Positions 33,691 through 44,657 of a stretch of 64,000 nucleotides of DNA are shown here, piece after piece. The stretch is from Moraxellaceae bacterium (GTDB lineage Bacteria > Pseudomonadota > Gammaproteobacteria > Pseudomonadales > Moraxellaceae). The DNA lies in assembly GCA_030646295.1 (NCBI GenBank), contig JAUSND010000002.1, forward strand, positions 62,001 to 126,000. Reading direction: 5' to 3'. The position numbers and the translations under genes are program-made. The notes under the pieces were generated by a model, which did no database searches, was not told the DNA's origin, and saw only the letters and a program-made list of their open reading frames with translations. Numbering within the stretch: the stretch's first letter is position 1; every line of letters starts with the position of its first letter.

Positions 33691-34701
33691 TCAGTTTGCC
33701 TGAAAGGCTTCCAGATGCGGGCGCACCAGTGCAGACATCAGGGCAATATGATCGGGACGTGTATTAAGCGCGGCAATGTACTCGTAGGCTTTCCCGCCTG
33801 CATGCAGGAACGCCTCGCAATTTTCCCCGGCAATTTCCTCGAGTGTCTCCAGGCAATCAGCAGAAAAGGCCGGGCAGACAACCTGCACCGATGCCGTCCC
33901 CTGCTTCGCCCATGACTCCAGCAATACATCCGTGTAGGGCTTGATCCACTCCTGCTTGCCAAATCGGGACTGGAAGCTGCAAGCCCAGGCATCGTCAGGC
34001 AGATTCAGGGCTGCAGCAACACGAACCGCCGTCTCACGGCAACGCTCAGGATAGGGATCACCCTTGTCGGCATACGGCTGGGGAATGCCATGAAAGGAAA
34101 ACAGCAGCTTTTCTGCAGAGCCGTTTTGCTGCCGGTGGGACTGGATCGAAACCGCAAGGGCAGCAATGTAGATCGGGTGCTTGTAGTAGTCCTTGATGAT
34201 CACAACCGAAGGCAGATTGCGCTGCGTCGCCTGCCAACGGGCAATTGCATCGTAAACCGGTGCCGTCGAGGTTGCCGAGAACTGGGGGAAAAGAGGCAGG
34301 ACAACAATCTGCTCCACTCCCTGCGCAAGCAATCCATCCATGGCGGAGGCCATCGACGGATTACCGTAACTCATGCCTGGCACAACAATCACGTCAACAG
34401 CAGGCATGGATGCCGTCAGCTGCTGCTGCAATTTGGCACATTGCTCTTTCAGTATCCGCCGCATCGGGGAATCACCCTCACGCTCCCAGATGGACTGATA
34501 CAGCTTTGCAACCCGCCCAGGCCTGAATGGCAGGATGAAGGCATTCAGAATGACCCACCACACCGGCCGAGGAATCTCTATCACTCGCGAGTCCGCCAGA
34601 AACTCGCGCAAAAAACGGCGTACGGCGGGAACAGTTGGCGCATCCGGCGTACCCAGATTGGCCAGCACAACTCCCAGACGGCGACGCACGGGCTCAGACA
34701 T
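33691..34701 (-). CDS. hemH: Ferrochelatase
   Basis: 336 residues from ATG 34701, which has GGAG eight bases upstream; a GTG nine bases earlier overlaps that site. N-terminal [12 protein letters not shown], the metal-site [17 protein letters not shown] and [16 protein letters not shown] are typical. It inserts Fe2+ into protoporphyrin IX, the last step of haem synthesis. No extra cysteines for an iron-sulfur cluster are seen at the C-terminus. The gene is monocistronic with its own terminator; adk lies upstream on the same strand behind another hairpin. Confidence 0.96.
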   Translation of the reverse strand: MSEPVRRRLGVVLANLGTPDAPTVPAVRRFLREFLADSRVIEIPRPVWWVILNAFILPFRPGRVAKLYQSIWEREGDSPMRRILKEQCAKLQQQLTASMPAVDVIVVPGMSYGNPSMASAMDGLLAQGVEQIVVLPLFPQFSATSTAPVYDAIARWQATQRNLPSVVIIKDYYKHPIYIAALAVSIQSHRQQNGSAEKLLFSFHGIPQPYADKGDPYPERCRETAVRVAAALNLPDDAWACSFQSRFGKQEWIKPYTDVLLESWAKQGTASVQVVCPAFSADCLETLEEIAGENCEAFLHAGGKAYEYIAALNTRPDHIALMSALVRPHLEAFQAN

Positions 34702-34845
34702 GAAAGACACTCCACCAGGTGATGTCCGGATTTAAGCAAATCCAGGCGCCGTCTAGAAGACGACAAGCAACAACCACTCACCACCAGCATGATGGTGAGA
34801 TAAAGCAATGTCACGGACGGAGCAAGGAACCTGACCGGCCACAAA

Positions 34846-34872
34846 GCAAAACGCCGTGCATGAGCACGGCGT
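34846..34872 (-). terminator. Terminator of adk
   Basis: Perfect nine-base stem ACGCCGTGC/GCACGGCGT (34851-34859, 34864-34872) with a four-base loop; on the minus strand a short TTTTGC follows. Confidence 0.75.
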
Positions 34873-34903
34873 CAGCCAGAAGTCTTGCTTCTTATATATA
34901 GGA

Positions 34904-35692
<789 letters not shown>

Positions 35693-35731
35693 TCACAAGC
35701 AGACCATCCGGTCATTCCCTTCCTGAAGGAA

Positions 35732-37003
35732 TCATGGCAGCACGGAATTGATGCGCAAGACCACCTTCTGTGCCTGCTCACTCTGGCGTACCGGAACGGC
35801 TACCGCCTCAAGATCTCCGGCTTGCTTCTCGGGTGATCCATGCCGCGATATTCGCGCCTCGACAACAATCTCCTTTACCGAGGAAAGCGGGCGGTCCGGC
35901 ATCATGCTTTGCGAATCATCCAGCTCGACCATCAGCGGCAAATCGGCGGCAGTCTTGCGCACCACTGCCAGTGGCATGGGCGGCCCCTGCAAGGCACGGG
36001 CAAACACATACACCACATCCTCGGGACTGAACTTGCCGGCCAGCGACTTGTCGACCTGAACGGACACACTCAGGCGTGACGTGCTGGCTGCCAGGGCAGT
36101 CCCGTCGGCCTTTGCCTGCAACTGCAGCCGGGCATCTGCCAGCGTTCTGGCAACTTCCTGCATGGCGGCCGAGCCGTCACCAGGCGAGCGCTGGCCGCGC
36201 ACCTTCTGCAACTGCTCCAGCACGGATACCGTCAGCGCATGATCACCACTACGGTACGCACCCAGACCCAGCAGCAACAGCGCACCTTCGTGTGCAGGCT
36301 CACGCTGGACGACGGACGTCAGCAGCTGGCGACTGAGATCATCCAGCTGCCCCTGATTGCTGAACAGTCTTGCCTGGGCAAACGTCAGGGCATACCGGGT
36401 TTCATCCGGCCGGAGCCGCCACGCACGTTCGAATGCAGTCAGTGCAGGGGGCAAAAGCTCCGCCTGTGCATAAGCCACCCCCAGCGTAAACCATGCCTCA
36501 GGCTGCTCCGGATTCTTTTGCAACTGGTACTGCAAACCCTGAATGATTTCCTGCAGGGAGTGGGTATTGTTTTCATTCTCCGGCGGCAACTTGCCCTCAA
36601 TCAGGCGTTGTGCGGCCGGGCCCGCGCTTTTCTGTACCTGCCACCATGTCTGGACATCACTGGAAAGCAAAACCTGCCCATAAAAGAGTACCGCCACCAG
36701 GGACGCAAGAATTGCCACGGCCAGTGGCACGCGCCATGAGCGCACGTCAGAACCGTTTTGCCCCGGCTCATCCAGAGACAGCAGATTGCGCTGCAGGTCC
36801 GTCTGCAGGTCACTGAAAGTGTCGGCATCAATACGGCCTTCGTCACGATCCGCTTCAAGCTCAGCCAGACGCTCCTGATACACACGCCGGTTAAGCACCA
36901 GCAGTGATTGCTCATTACGTCGCGGCGCACGCCAGAGCGGCAATAACACTGCAGCAGTGACCAGCAGGGACAGCAGGACAACCAATATCCAGAAGAAAGT
37001 CAT
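35732..37003 (-). CDS. ccmI: Cytochrome c maturation protein CcmI (apocytochrome chaperone)
   Basis: 423 residues. Two membrane segments (about 2-22 and 92-112) flank a cytoplasmic loop with RVYQERLAELEADRDEGRID, the CcmI/CycH hallmark. The periplasmic part (about 150-420) contains TPR-like helices such as PEAWFTLGVAYAQAELLPPALTAFERA. It presents apocytochrome c to the haem ligation complex. It is the last gene of the ccmFGHI run, nine bases after ccmH. Confidence 0.92.
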   Translation of the reverse strand: MTFFWILVVLLSLLVTAAVLLPLWRAPRRNEQSLLVLNRRVYQERLAELEADRDEGRIDADTFSDLQTDLQRNLLSLDEPGQNGSDVRSWRVPLAVAILASLVAVLFYGQVLLSSDVQTWWQVQKSAGPAAQRLIEGKLPPENENNTHSLQEIIQGLQYQLQKNPEQPEAWFTLGVAYAQAELLPPALTAFERAWRLRPDETRYALTFAQARLFSNQGQLDDLSRQLLTSVVQREPAHEGALLLLGLGAYRSGDHALTVSVLEQLQKVRGQRSPGDGSAAMQEVARTLADARLQLQAKADGTALAASTSRLSVSVQVDKSLAGKFSPEDVVYVFARALQGPPMPLAVVRKTAADLPLMVELDDSQSMMPDRPLSSVKEIVVEARISRHGSPEKQAGDLEAVAVPVRQSEQAQKVVLRINSVLP

Positions 37004-37012
37004 GTGCGCGTG

Positions 37013-37474
37013 TCAGTCCCGAGAAGGTGAGTCATCATTGAGCAGCCGGGCCAGCCGCGCCTGCTCCTCTGCTGAAATGGCCGCCGGATGAGCGGCCGGC
37101 CGGCGCACCCGCCAGACCAGAGCCAGGCCCACCAGCAGCATGAGAACAAACGGGCCCATCCACAAAACCAGTGTGCCTGCCCGCAGCGGCGGCTTGTAGG
37201 TAATGAAATCACCATAACGTTCAATCAGGTAAGCCCGAATCTCGTCATCCGACTTGCCTTCCTGCATCAACTCGTAAGCGCGATTCTTCAGGTCTGTTGC
37301 CACACCGGCATCCGATCCTGCGAGATTCTGGTTCTGACATTTCGGACAACGCAGCTCTTCAATCAGCAGACGGTAACGTTGCTCCTGCTCGGGCGACTCG
37401 AACTCGTAAACATCAATGGCTGCCTGTGCGCCAAGACTGGCCAGCAGCAGAAGCACTACACCAATCATTTTCAT
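37013..37474 (-). CDS. ccmH: Cytochrome c maturation thiol protein CcmH
   Basis: 153 residues. A signal peptide of about 18 residues ends at AQA. The redox motif LRCPKCQNQ gives C43 and C46, followed by the three-helix bundle (SDAGVATDLKNRAYELMQEG) and a C-terminal membrane anchor (about 103-123). It keeps the CXXCH haem-binding site of apocytochrome c reduced. This is the short form, with CcmI as a separate protein. The start overlaps the ccmG stop by four bases. Confidence 0.94.
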   Translation of the reverse strand: MKMIGVVLLLLASLGAQAAIDVYEFESPEQEQRYRLLIEELRCPKCQNQNLAGSDAGVATDLKNRAYELMQEGKSDDEIRAYLIERYGDFITYKPPLRAGTLVLWMGPFVLMLLVGLALVWRVRRPAAHPAAISAEEQARLARLLNDDSPSRD

Positions 37475-38043
37475 TGTGTAGCCACCTCTTCAGGTAACGC
37501 CCTGCCCGCCAGCAACGCCTCATAGCGGGGCTTCAACTCGGCTTCCCATTTCTGCGGGTCAAGCACCCCGACAAAGCGGTAACGGATATTGCCATCGCGA
37601 TCGAGCAGATAGGTTTCCGGTGCGCCATAGACGCCCAGATCAAGGCCCAGATCGCCCTTTTCATCGAACACGGAGAACAGAAAAGGATCGCCGTGCAGCT
37701 CCAGGTACTTGGTGGCCGCCTGACGGATATCCTTGTAATTGACACCGATGATCGGCACGCCCTGACGCGCCATTTCCATCAGGACCGGATGCTCGACCTG
37801 ACAGGAAATACACCAGGTGGCCCAGACATTGAGGATGGAAACCTTTCCCTTTACGTCCACAGCCGACAGCAGCCGATCCGGTGCCGTCAGCGATGTCATG
37901 CTGAACTCCGGCATGGGCTTGCCCAGACGTGCCGAAGGCAGCACACCCGGATCGGTACCCAGACGACTACCGAGCAGGATCGCCAGGGCCACAAACAGCA
38001 GCAGAGGCAACGCATACAGCGCAATGCGAACCGGCCTTTTCAT
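37471..38043 (-). CDS. ccmG: Thiol:disulfide interchange protein CcmG/DsbE
   Basis: 190 residues. One N-terminal membrane anchor (about 7-25) precedes a periplasmic thioredoxin fold with active site WATWCISCQVEHP (C78, C81) and the cis-Pro region GAPETYLLDRDG. It passes electrons to CcmH or apocytochrome c during maturation. Both ends overlap the neighbouring ccmF and ccmH genes by four bases (ATGA). Confidence 0.95.
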   Translation of the reverse strand: MKRPVRIALYALPLLLFVALAILLGSRLGTDPGVLPSARLGKPMPEFSMTSLTAPDRLLSAVDVKGKVSILNVWATWCISCQVEHPVLMEMARQGVPIIGVNYKDIRQAATKYLELHGDPFLFSVFDEKGDLGLDLGVYGAPETYLLDRDGNIRYRFVGVLDPQKWEAELKPRYEALLAGRALPEEVATQ

Positions 38044-40016
38044 CCCGCCACCCTTTCTGCCGTCACAACCGCATCCTGTTTCACTTTCAACCGATAGCGC
38101 CGGTCACTTGCCGCCAGCAAACCGCCAGCAGCCATGAGTAATGCACCCAGCCATATCCAGCGCACAAACGGCTTGTGATACAGACGGACTGCCCAGGCAT
38201 CGCCATCCAGCGGTTCACCCATTGCAACATAGAGGTCACGGAAAAAGCCGGCATCGATGGCCGCTTCCGTCATGGAGTTGCGCTGCACAAAATAAAAGCG
38301 CTTTTCCGGATGCATGACAGCGATTTCCTGATCGCCCCTGAACACCTGCATGGTGCCACGTACTGCAGAATAATTCGGGCCCGTGTGTTCTTCCACTCCC
38401 TGAAAGACAAAACGGTATTCATTGACCGACGCACTGTCTCCCGGCGCCATGCGGACATCGCGCTCGATGCTGTACACCGAAGTAAATGCCACACCCAGCA
38501 CCGTCACCACCAGCCCCAGATGAGCCAGCTGCATGCCGACATAGCTGCGGGACAACCGCCGCAGCCCCGCCAGGATGCCGGCCCTGGCTGTACGCACCTT
38601 CACGACGACATCACGTACAGCCGAAATGACCACCCAGCATGACAATACCGATGCCAGAATGACACCCACTCCTGCCTTGGCAAAAACCAGCAGCGGAATG
38701 ACAACGCCAACGACTATTGCCGCACCCAGAATTTTTCCATATGGCTGCAGCAACGCACGCGCATCATGACGCTTCCAGTTGGCCTGAGGCCCCAGTGCCA
38801 TGAATGCCATCAGCATCAGGGTCAGCGGCACAAACAACAGATTGAAATACGGGGGGCCCACTGAAATCTTGCCCAGATTGAAGGCGTCTGCCACCAGCGG
38901 GAACAGTGTTCCCAGAAACACCACAGTGGTGGCAGTCAGCAAGATCAGGTTATTGAGCAACAGAAACATTTCACGGGAAACCAGCTCATAGCGGGACTCA
39001 TTGGCAAGCATGCCGGCACGCACGGCAAACAGTGTCAGCGAACCGCCAATAACCACGGCCAGAATCCCCAGCACAAACAGCCCGCGCTCGGGATCCGAGG
39101 CAAAGGCATGTACAGACGTCAACACACCGGAACGCACCAGGAAGGTCCCCAGCAGACTGAGCGCAAAGGCGATGATGGCCAGCATGACGGTCCATGCCTT
39201 GAATACGCCCCGCTTCTCCGTCACCGCAAGCGAGTGAATCAATGCCGTACCCGCCAGCCAGGGCATGAAGGAGGCATTTTCCACCGGGTCCCAGAACCAC
39301 CATCCACCCCAGCCCAGCTCGTAGTAGGCCCACCATGATCCGAGGGCAATACCCACCGTCAGGAAGCACCAGGCCGCCACGGTCCACGGGCGGGACCAGC
39401 GTGCCCAGGCCGAGTCCAGACGCCCGCCCATCAAGCCGGCGAGTGCAAAGGCAAACGGTACGGCAAAACCGACGTAACCCATGTAGAGCATGGGCGGGTG
39501 AAAGATGAGCCCCGGGTCCTGCAACAGCGGATTCAGGTCATTACCGTCTGGAGGAAAGTCCGGCAACAGGCGGCGGAAGGGGTTGGACGTCAACAGGATG
39601 AACAGGATGAAGGCAACACTGATGCTGCCAAGAATCGCCAGAACGCGCGCGATCATGTCGCGCGGCAGGCTGCGGCTGAACCGTGCCACCGCCGAACTCC
39701 ACAGCGCCAGCACCAAAGCCCACAGCAGAAGGGAGCCTTCATGCCCGCCCCAGACCGCCGAAACCTTGTACCACACCGGCAGCATGGTATTGCTCTGCCT
39801 GGCGACATAATCAATGGTGAAGTCGTTATTGATGAATGCCAGCGTCAGCATCCCGAAGGAAAACAGGAGCAGGAACAGCTGCAGATAGGCGGCATTGCGC
39901 GCAACAGCCTGGGCCCCCGCATGTCCACGCCAGACCCCGATGATCGGCACGATGAACTGCAGCACTGCCACCACAAGCGCCAGCACAAGCGCAAAATGAC
40001 CTAGCTCGACGAGCAT
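38040..40016 (-). CDS. ccmF: Haem lyase subunit CcmF
   Basis: 658 residues from ATG 40016, preceded by AGGAG six bases away; an upstream in-frame extension has no family similarity. It is a polytopic inner-membrane protein with the tryptophan-rich haem-handling motif GWGGWWFWDPVENASFMPW and conserved periplasmic histidines. With CcmH and CcmI it attaches haem to apocytochrome c. In most gammaproteobacteria ccmABCDE directly precede ccmF; here the upstream neighbour is fabA on the other strand, so those genes must be elsewhere. Confidence 0.95.
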   Translation of the reverse strand: MLVELGHFALVLALVVAVLQFIVPIIGVWRGHAGAQAVARNAAYLQLFLLLFSFGMLTLAFINNDFTIDYVARQSNTMLPVWYKVSAVWGGHEGSLLLWALVLALWSSAVARFSRSLPRDMIARVLAILGSISVAFILFILLTSNPFRRLLPDFPPDGNDLNPLLQDPGLIFHPPMLYMGYVGFAVPFAFALAGLMGGRLDSAWARWSRPWTVAAWCFLTVGIALGSWWAYYELGWGGWWFWDPVENASFMPWLAGTALIHSLAVTEKRGVFKAWTVMLAIIAFALSLLGTFLVRSGVLTSVHAFASDPERGLFVLGILAVVIGGSLTLFAVRAGMLANESRYELVSREMFLLLNNLILLTATTVVFLGTLFPLVADAFNLGKISVGPPYFNLLFVPLTLMLMAFMALGPQANWKRHDARALLQPYGKILGAAIVVGVVIPLLVFAKAGVGVILASVLSCWVVISAVRDVVVKVRTARAGILAGLRRLSRSYVGMQLAHLGLVVTVLGVAFTSVYSIERDVRMAPGDSASVNEYRFVFQGVEEHTGPNYSAVRGTMQVFRGDQEIAVMHPEKRFYFVQRNSMTEAAIDAGFFRDLYVAMGEPLDGDAWAVRLYHKPFVRWIWLGALLMAAGGLLAASDRRYRLKVKQDAVVTAERVAG

Positions 40017-40271
40017 TCGAAACTCCTGAACAAAGGGGATGACCGCCTGATGCGACAAGTCGCACGAAGGCCTGCCAGCCAAGGCTGCGCCATCATATAC
40101 AGCCCCCTTTGCTTGTCCATAATCCGCATGTAACACAGCCGGGTTTCTGACGGTCAGGGTCACACATTTGGAAACAAGTTAGGACCCTGTAGCAACCAGA
40201 CTGTCAGGAGGCCCCTGATACAATCCCGATGCCGCCAAAAAGGCGGTGCTGCGTCAAGGACTGCTTCAATA

Positions 40272-40784
40272 ATGCGACCCAATGCCTTCAGCCGGGATGA
40301 CCTGCTTGCCTGCGCCCACGGGGAACTGTTCGGACCGGGCAATGCCCGTCTGCCCCTCCCCAACATGCTCATGATGGACCGAGTCTCCCTGATTACAGAT
40401 GAAGGCGGCCTGTACGGCAAAGGTGAAGTCATCGCCGAGCTTGATATACGTCCAGACCTCTGGTTTTTCGGCTGTCATTTTGAAAGTGATCCGGTCATGC
40501 CTGGTTGTCTCGGTGTGGATGCCATGTGGCAGCTGCTCGGCTTCTGGCTGGCATGGCGTGGCAATCCGGGACGGGGCCGTGCACTGGGTTCGGGCGAAAT
40601 CAAGTTTTTCGGGCAGGTGCTGCCACACCATCAGAAGGTGACCTATCACCTGAACATCAAGCGCGTGGTCGAACGCAAGCTGGTCATGGGTATTGCAGAC
40701 GCCAGCATGAAAGTGGATGGCCGCGAGATTTATACCGCGCAGGACCTGCGTTGTGGCCTGTTCACCAGTACTGACCACTTCTGA
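40272..40784 (+). CDS. fabA: 3-hydroxydecanoyl-ACP dehydratase/isomerase
   Basis: 170 residues. The active-site histidine is H69 in [12 protein letters not shown] and the aspartate is D83 in GVDAMWQ, equivalent to H70 and D84 of the E. coli enzyme. It dehydrates 3-hydroxydecanoyl-ACP and isomerises the product to cis-3-decenoyl-ACP, the branch point to unsaturated fatty acids. AAGGA is about 11 bases upstream, and a short hairpin (CCGCC-AAAAA-GGCGG, near 40230-40244) lies in the leader. fabB follows 93 bases downstream. Confidence 0.97.
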   Translation: MRPNAFSRDDLLACAHGELFGPGNARLPLPNMLMMDRVSLITDEGGLYGKGEVIAELDIRPDLWFFGCHFESDPVMPGCLGVDAMWQLLGFWLAWRGNPGRGRALGSGEIKFFGQVLPHHQKVTYHLNIKRVVERKLVMGIADASMKVDGREIYTAQDLRCGLFTSTDHF

Positions 40785-40877
40785 TCAGCAGCCAGTCCTG
40801 ACAGTCATCTGACTGACGCATGACAGGCATAAAAAGACAGCGCAAGAAATGACGCTGCCAAACGATGAGGGTTGAAG

Positions 40878-42089
40878 ATGCGACGTGTAGTGATTACCGG
40901 GCTGGGCATCGTTTCCAGCCTGGGAAACGACAAGGCAAGCGTCAGTGAAAGCCTGCGTCTGGGCAAGTCCGGCATCAAGGCCAATCCGGTTTATGCCGAG
41001 ATGGGCTTTCGCAGCCAGATCAGCGGACGCCCCGAGATTGATCTTGATGCGCTGATTGACCGCAAGGACAGGCGCTTCATGGGTGATGCTGCGGCCTATG
41101 CCGCCGTTGCCATGCAACAGGCCATCAGTGATGCGGGTCTGCCTCCGGAACTGGTCTCCCAGCCGCGCACCGGCATCATTGCCGGCTCGGGCGGTGCTTC
41201 GTCGCTCAATCAGGTTGAGGCTGCCGACATTGCACGCAGCAAGGGCGTAAAGCGCATTGGTCCTTACATGGTGCCCCGCACCATGAGCAGCACGATCTCT
41301 GCCTGCCTCTCTACCGCCTTCAAGATCAAGGGCGTCAATTATTCAATTGCCTCTGCCTGTGCCACCAGCGCGCACTGCATTGGCAACGCCATGGAACAGA
41401 TCCAGCTTGGCAAGCAGGACATTGTCTTTGCCGGCGGCGGTGAAGAAGAAACCTGGGCACAGTCCTGCCTGTTCGATGCCATGGGTGCCATGTCCAGCAA
41501 GTACAACGATACGCCGGAGAAAGCATCACGTGCCTATGATGCCAACCGTGATGGCTTTGTCATTGCCGGTGGCGCCGGCATGGTGGTGCTCGAAGAGTAT
41601 GAGCATGCCGTCAAGCGTGGCGCCCGCATTTATGCCGAGGTTATCGGATACGGTGCCACCTCTGACGGCCATGACATGGTCGCCCCCAGCGGCGAAGGCG
41701 CAAAACGCTGCATGGAGCAGGCGCTGGCCACGGTAGATACCCCGATTGACTACATCAATGCCCACGGCACCTCGACGCCGGTTGGTGATGTCGCCGAACT
41801 GCGGGCAGTCCGCGAAGTATTCGGTGAAAGCAGCCCGAAAATCAGCTCCACCAAATCCCTGTCAGGCCACTCGCTTGGTGCTGCAGGCGTGCAGGAAGCA
41901 ATCTACTGCCTGCTGATGATGGAGGGAGATTTCGTTGCCGGCTCCATCAACATCGATACGCTTGACCCCGTAGCTGAAGGCATGAATGTCGTGCAGAAAA
42001 CCATCGAGAAAGCAGGATTGAAAACCGTCATGTCCAACAGCTTCGGGTTTGGCGGCACCAACGCCACGCTGGTGATGCGCAAGCTGTGA
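40878..42089 (+). CDS. fabB: 3-oxoacyl-ACP synthase I
   Basis: 403 residues from ATG 40878; a TTG six bases upstream is in frame but would overlap the AGGG ribosome site. The condensing cysteine is C161 in [12 protein letters not shown], with the histidines in [11 protein letters not shown] and SGHSLGAAG. It elongates the cis-3-decenoyl-ACP made by FabA and so commits carbon to unsaturated fatty acids. It forms the classic fabAB operon with the gene upstream and is closed by a bidirectional terminator. Confidence 0.97.
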   Translation: MRRVVITGLGIVSSLGNDKASVSESLRLGKSGIKANPVYAEMGFRSQISGRPEIDLDALIDRKDRRFMGDAAAYAAVAMQQAISDAGLPPELVSQPRTGIIAGSGGASSLNQVEAADIARSKGVKRIGPYMVPRTMSSTISACLSTAFKIKGVNYSIASACATSAHCIGNAMEQIQLGKQDIVFAGGGEEETWAQSCLFDAMGAMSSKYNDTPEKASRAYDANRDGFVIAGGAGMVVLEEYEHAVKRGARIYAEVIGYGATSDGHDMVAPSGEGAKRCMEQALATVDTPIDYINAHGTSTPVGDVAELRAVREVFGESSPKISSTKSLSGHSLGAAGVQEAIYCLLMMEGDFVAGSINIDTLDPVAEGMNVVQKTIEKAGLKTVMSNSFGFGGTNATLVMRKL

Positions 42090-42104
42090 GCCGTGAGGCC
42101 TGCC

Positions 42105-42143
42105 AAATAAAAAAGCCGTGATTTTCACGGCTTTTTTATTTTT
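42105..42143. terminator. Bidirectional terminator between fabB and tilS
   Basis: Stem GCCGTG/CACGGC (42115-42120, 42126-42131), A-run before and T-run after, between convergent genes. Confidence 0.94.
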
Positions 42144-43464
42144 CCATCGGGCAAGTGACATCACAAAGGGAAAAGCGGACCGCTTCGTGCAAAAGCGATG
42201 ATCGCAAAGCGGTACCCGCCACTGCCATCAATTCCCCGCCAGAAAAAACCAGCGGCAACCGCTCACGTTCCCAGGGCGGAATGCCAGATGCCTGCAGCAG
42301 TTTTTTCAGGTCATGCGTCATGCCGTGTCCACGCAACGATTCACCGCCCTTGCGAAACCCGACATGACAGTCCGCCAGCCCAACGCCTGCCGGCAGGCTC
42401 GCCGAAAGTTCACGACCATCAGGCAGCAACAGTGGCTCGGCCAGCATCCATTCCGCCTGCCAGTCCGCCGACACCTCCGGCAACGGGGGCATGGCATACA
42501 AATGCTGACGATAGCGCCGGATCTCGCACCCCTCCCAACACACAAGCGGCGCAGCATCCTCACGCGCCATCATGACCTCCCCGCGAATACGCTCCAGCAT
42601 TGCCTCATCCGGCAACAGGAAAGACTGCTGTTGCAACCAGAAACGCAACAACAGGCGCTGGCGCGGGGCTGACAAGGCCAGCACCGGAGAAACCTGAAGA
42701 CGGTGCTGACCATCAATACAGTCCGCGGCCATGCCTGCTGCCATTTCCTGCAACAACGCATCCGCTTCCTGCATGCGCCCTGCCGTTGCAGCCAGAACCT
42801 GCGTTACCGCAGGCCAGTGCTCCCGCAACGTGGGCAGGATGTCATTGCGCAGGAAGTTGCGTGCATACCTTGCATCATGATTGGACTCATCATCCACCCA
42901 TGCCAGGTCATGTTCCTGCGCATAGTGCAGCAGCGACAGCCGGGCAACAGCCAGCAGTGGCCGCCACAATGGCACCGCCGGGTTGCCCGGTGAGGCAAGC
43001 TCACCCGCCTCATGCATGGCCCCAAGCCCGGTAACACCCGCGCCACGCATCAGGCGAAACAGCAGTGTTTCAGCCTGATCATCTTCATGCTGTGCAAGCA
43101 ACAGTGCATCACCTTCGACAACACTGGCAGCGAATGCCTGATAACGCGCGGCACGCGCCGCCGCTTCCAGACTCGCCACACGCTCCACCGCCACCTTGTG
43201 TACCTGCAACGGTATCTGCCATTTGTCACAAACACTGGTGACATGTGCCATCCAGTGATCTGCATGAGGACTGAGGCCATGATGCACATGCACCGCCAGT
43301 AATTCGCGGCCATGACGTGAAGTCAGCGTATGCAACAGATGCAGCAACACTGTCGAGTCCAGTCCGCCGGAAACGCCGATCACCAGTCGCCGTACCTGTG
43401 GCGACTGGTCCATCATGCGATCCAGAAACCGCTGCATTGCTTGTTCAGGCATGAAGGCTGTCAT
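42136..43464 (-). CDS. tilS: tRNA(Ile)-lysidine synthase
   Basis: 442 residues from ATG 43464. The PP-loop SGGLDSTVLL lies near residue 33, and HVHHGLSPHADHW with ARAARYQAF follow, all characteristic of TilS. It makes lysidine at position 34 of the AUA-reading isoleucine tRNA. The C-terminal half (about 220-442) holds the usual accessory tRNA-binding domains. It ends the leftward gene cluster, 67 bases after accA; its stop lies within the terminator shared with fabB. Confidence 0.95.
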   Translation of the reverse strand: MTAFMPEQAMQRFLDRMMDQSPQVRRLVIGVSGGLDSTVLLHLLHTLTSRHGRELLAVHVHHGLSPHADHWMAHVTSVCDKWQIPLQVHKVAVERVASLEAAARAARYQAFAASVVEGDALLLAQHEDDQAETLLFRLMRGAGVTGLGAMHEAGELASPGNPAVPLWRPLLAVARLSLLHYAQEHDLAWVDDESNHDARYARNFLRNDILPTLREHWPAVTQVLAATAGRMQEADALLQEMAAGMAADCIDGQHRLQVSPVLALSAPRQRLLLRFWLQQQSFLLPDEAMLERIRGEVMMAREDAAPLVCWEGCEIRRYRQHLYAMPPLPEVSADWQAEWMLAEPLLLPDGRELSASLPAGVGLADCHVGFRKGGESLRGHGMTHDLKKLLQASGIPPWERERLPLVFSGGELMAVAGTALRSSLLHEAVRFSLCDVTCPMEK

Positions 43465-43531
43465 CAAAAACCTGCATCAAGAAAAACGCCGGCATCAGCC
43501 GGCGCAGAAACACACTCTCGCGAGCAGGCCA

Positions 43532-44482
43532 TCACTCGATACCATAGCTCATCAGGCGTTCATACCGACGCTTGAGCAAGGCGGGCGAGTCCAGGCCACG
43601 CAACTTCTTGAGCTGGCGAATGAGGGACTTGCGTAAGCTGTCAGCCATGGCATCCATGTCACGATGCGCACCGCCCAAAGGCTCCCTGACCAGCTCATCA
43701 ACAAAACCCAGCTCTTTCAGTCGCTCCGCTGTAAGCCCCATCGCTTCAGCAGCCTCAGGCGCCTTTTCCGACGTTTTCCAGAGGATGGAGGCACAGCCCT
43801 CGGGGGAAATCACGGAATAGGTACTGTATTGCAGCATGAGCAGACTGTCACATACACCGATAGCCAGTGCACCACCGGAGCCACCCTCACCAATCACGGT
43901 AGAAATGATCGGAGTCTTGAGCCGGGACATGACCGCAAGATTGCGTGCAATGGCTTCACTCTGGCCACGCTCTTCGGCATCAATGCCGGGGTAGGCGCCA
44001 GGCGTATCAATGAAGGTCAGGATCGGCAACTGGTAACGCTCGGCCATCTCCATGAGGCGCAACGCCTTGCGGTAGCCTTCAGGTTTTGGCATGCCAAAAT
44101 TGCGCCGTACCTTTTCCTTCACGTCACGGCCCTTCTGATGACCGATCACCATCACCGGCTCACCCTGCAGGCGCGCTGTACCACCGATAATCGCCGCATC
44201 ATCACCAAACACACGATCACCGTGCAGCTCATCGAAGTCCGTGAGGATGCGCTCAACATAGTCCAGCATGTAGGGGCGACGCGGATGCCGCGCCAGCTGG
44301 GACACCTGCCACGCAGTCAGGCTGGTAAAAATTTCTTCCGTCAGCTTGAGGTTCTTGTCCTCAAGACGGGTGATTTCCTCGTTGATATTGAGGCCGGTGC
44401 CGGACCCGACCAGCTTGAGCCCTTCAATCTTGGCTTCCAGCTCGGCAATCGGCTGCTCAAAATCCAGATAGTTCGGATTCAT
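43532..44482 (-). CDS. accA: Acetyl-CoA carboxylase carboxyltransferase subunit alpha
   Basis: 316 residues, standard length. N-terminal [15 protein letters not shown], the crotonase-like core with [20 protein letters not shown], and [15 protein letters not shown] with [14 protein letters not shown] are diagnostic. With AccD it transfers carboxyl from biotin-AccB to acetyl-CoA, the first committed step of fatty acid synthesis. It lies between dnaE and tilS on the same strand, as in other gammaproteobacteria; the 175 bases before it could hold its own promoter. Confidence 0.97.
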   Translation of the reverse strand: MNPNYLDFEQPIAELEAKIEGLKLVGSGTGLNINEEITRLEDKNLKLTEEIFTSLTAWQVSQLARHPRRPYMLDYVERILTDFDELHGDRVFGDDAAIIGGTARLQGEPVMVIGHQKGRDVKEKVRRNFGMPKPEGYRKALRLMEMAERYQLPILTFIDTPGAYPGIDAEERGQSEAIARNLAVMSRLKTPIISTVIGEGGSGGALAIGVCDSLLMLQYSTYSVISPEGCASILWKTSEKAPEAAEAMGLTAERLKELGFVDELVREPLGGAHRDMDAMADSLRKSLIRQLKKLRGLDSPALLKRRYERLMSYGIE

Positions 44483-44657
44483 GCCTTCCCTTCCTTACGC
44501 AGACACGGCCATGGTCTGGCCTGTGGTATCAAGAGGCAACGCACGGAGTTGATAACCCCGTGCAGCCGGGAAACGGTCTCTAGTGTAACCGTGACCGTCA
44601 TGCCGCGCGAACCACCTGTCGCCCGGGATTTGCCGCAATTCATTTCAAAGAACCAGG

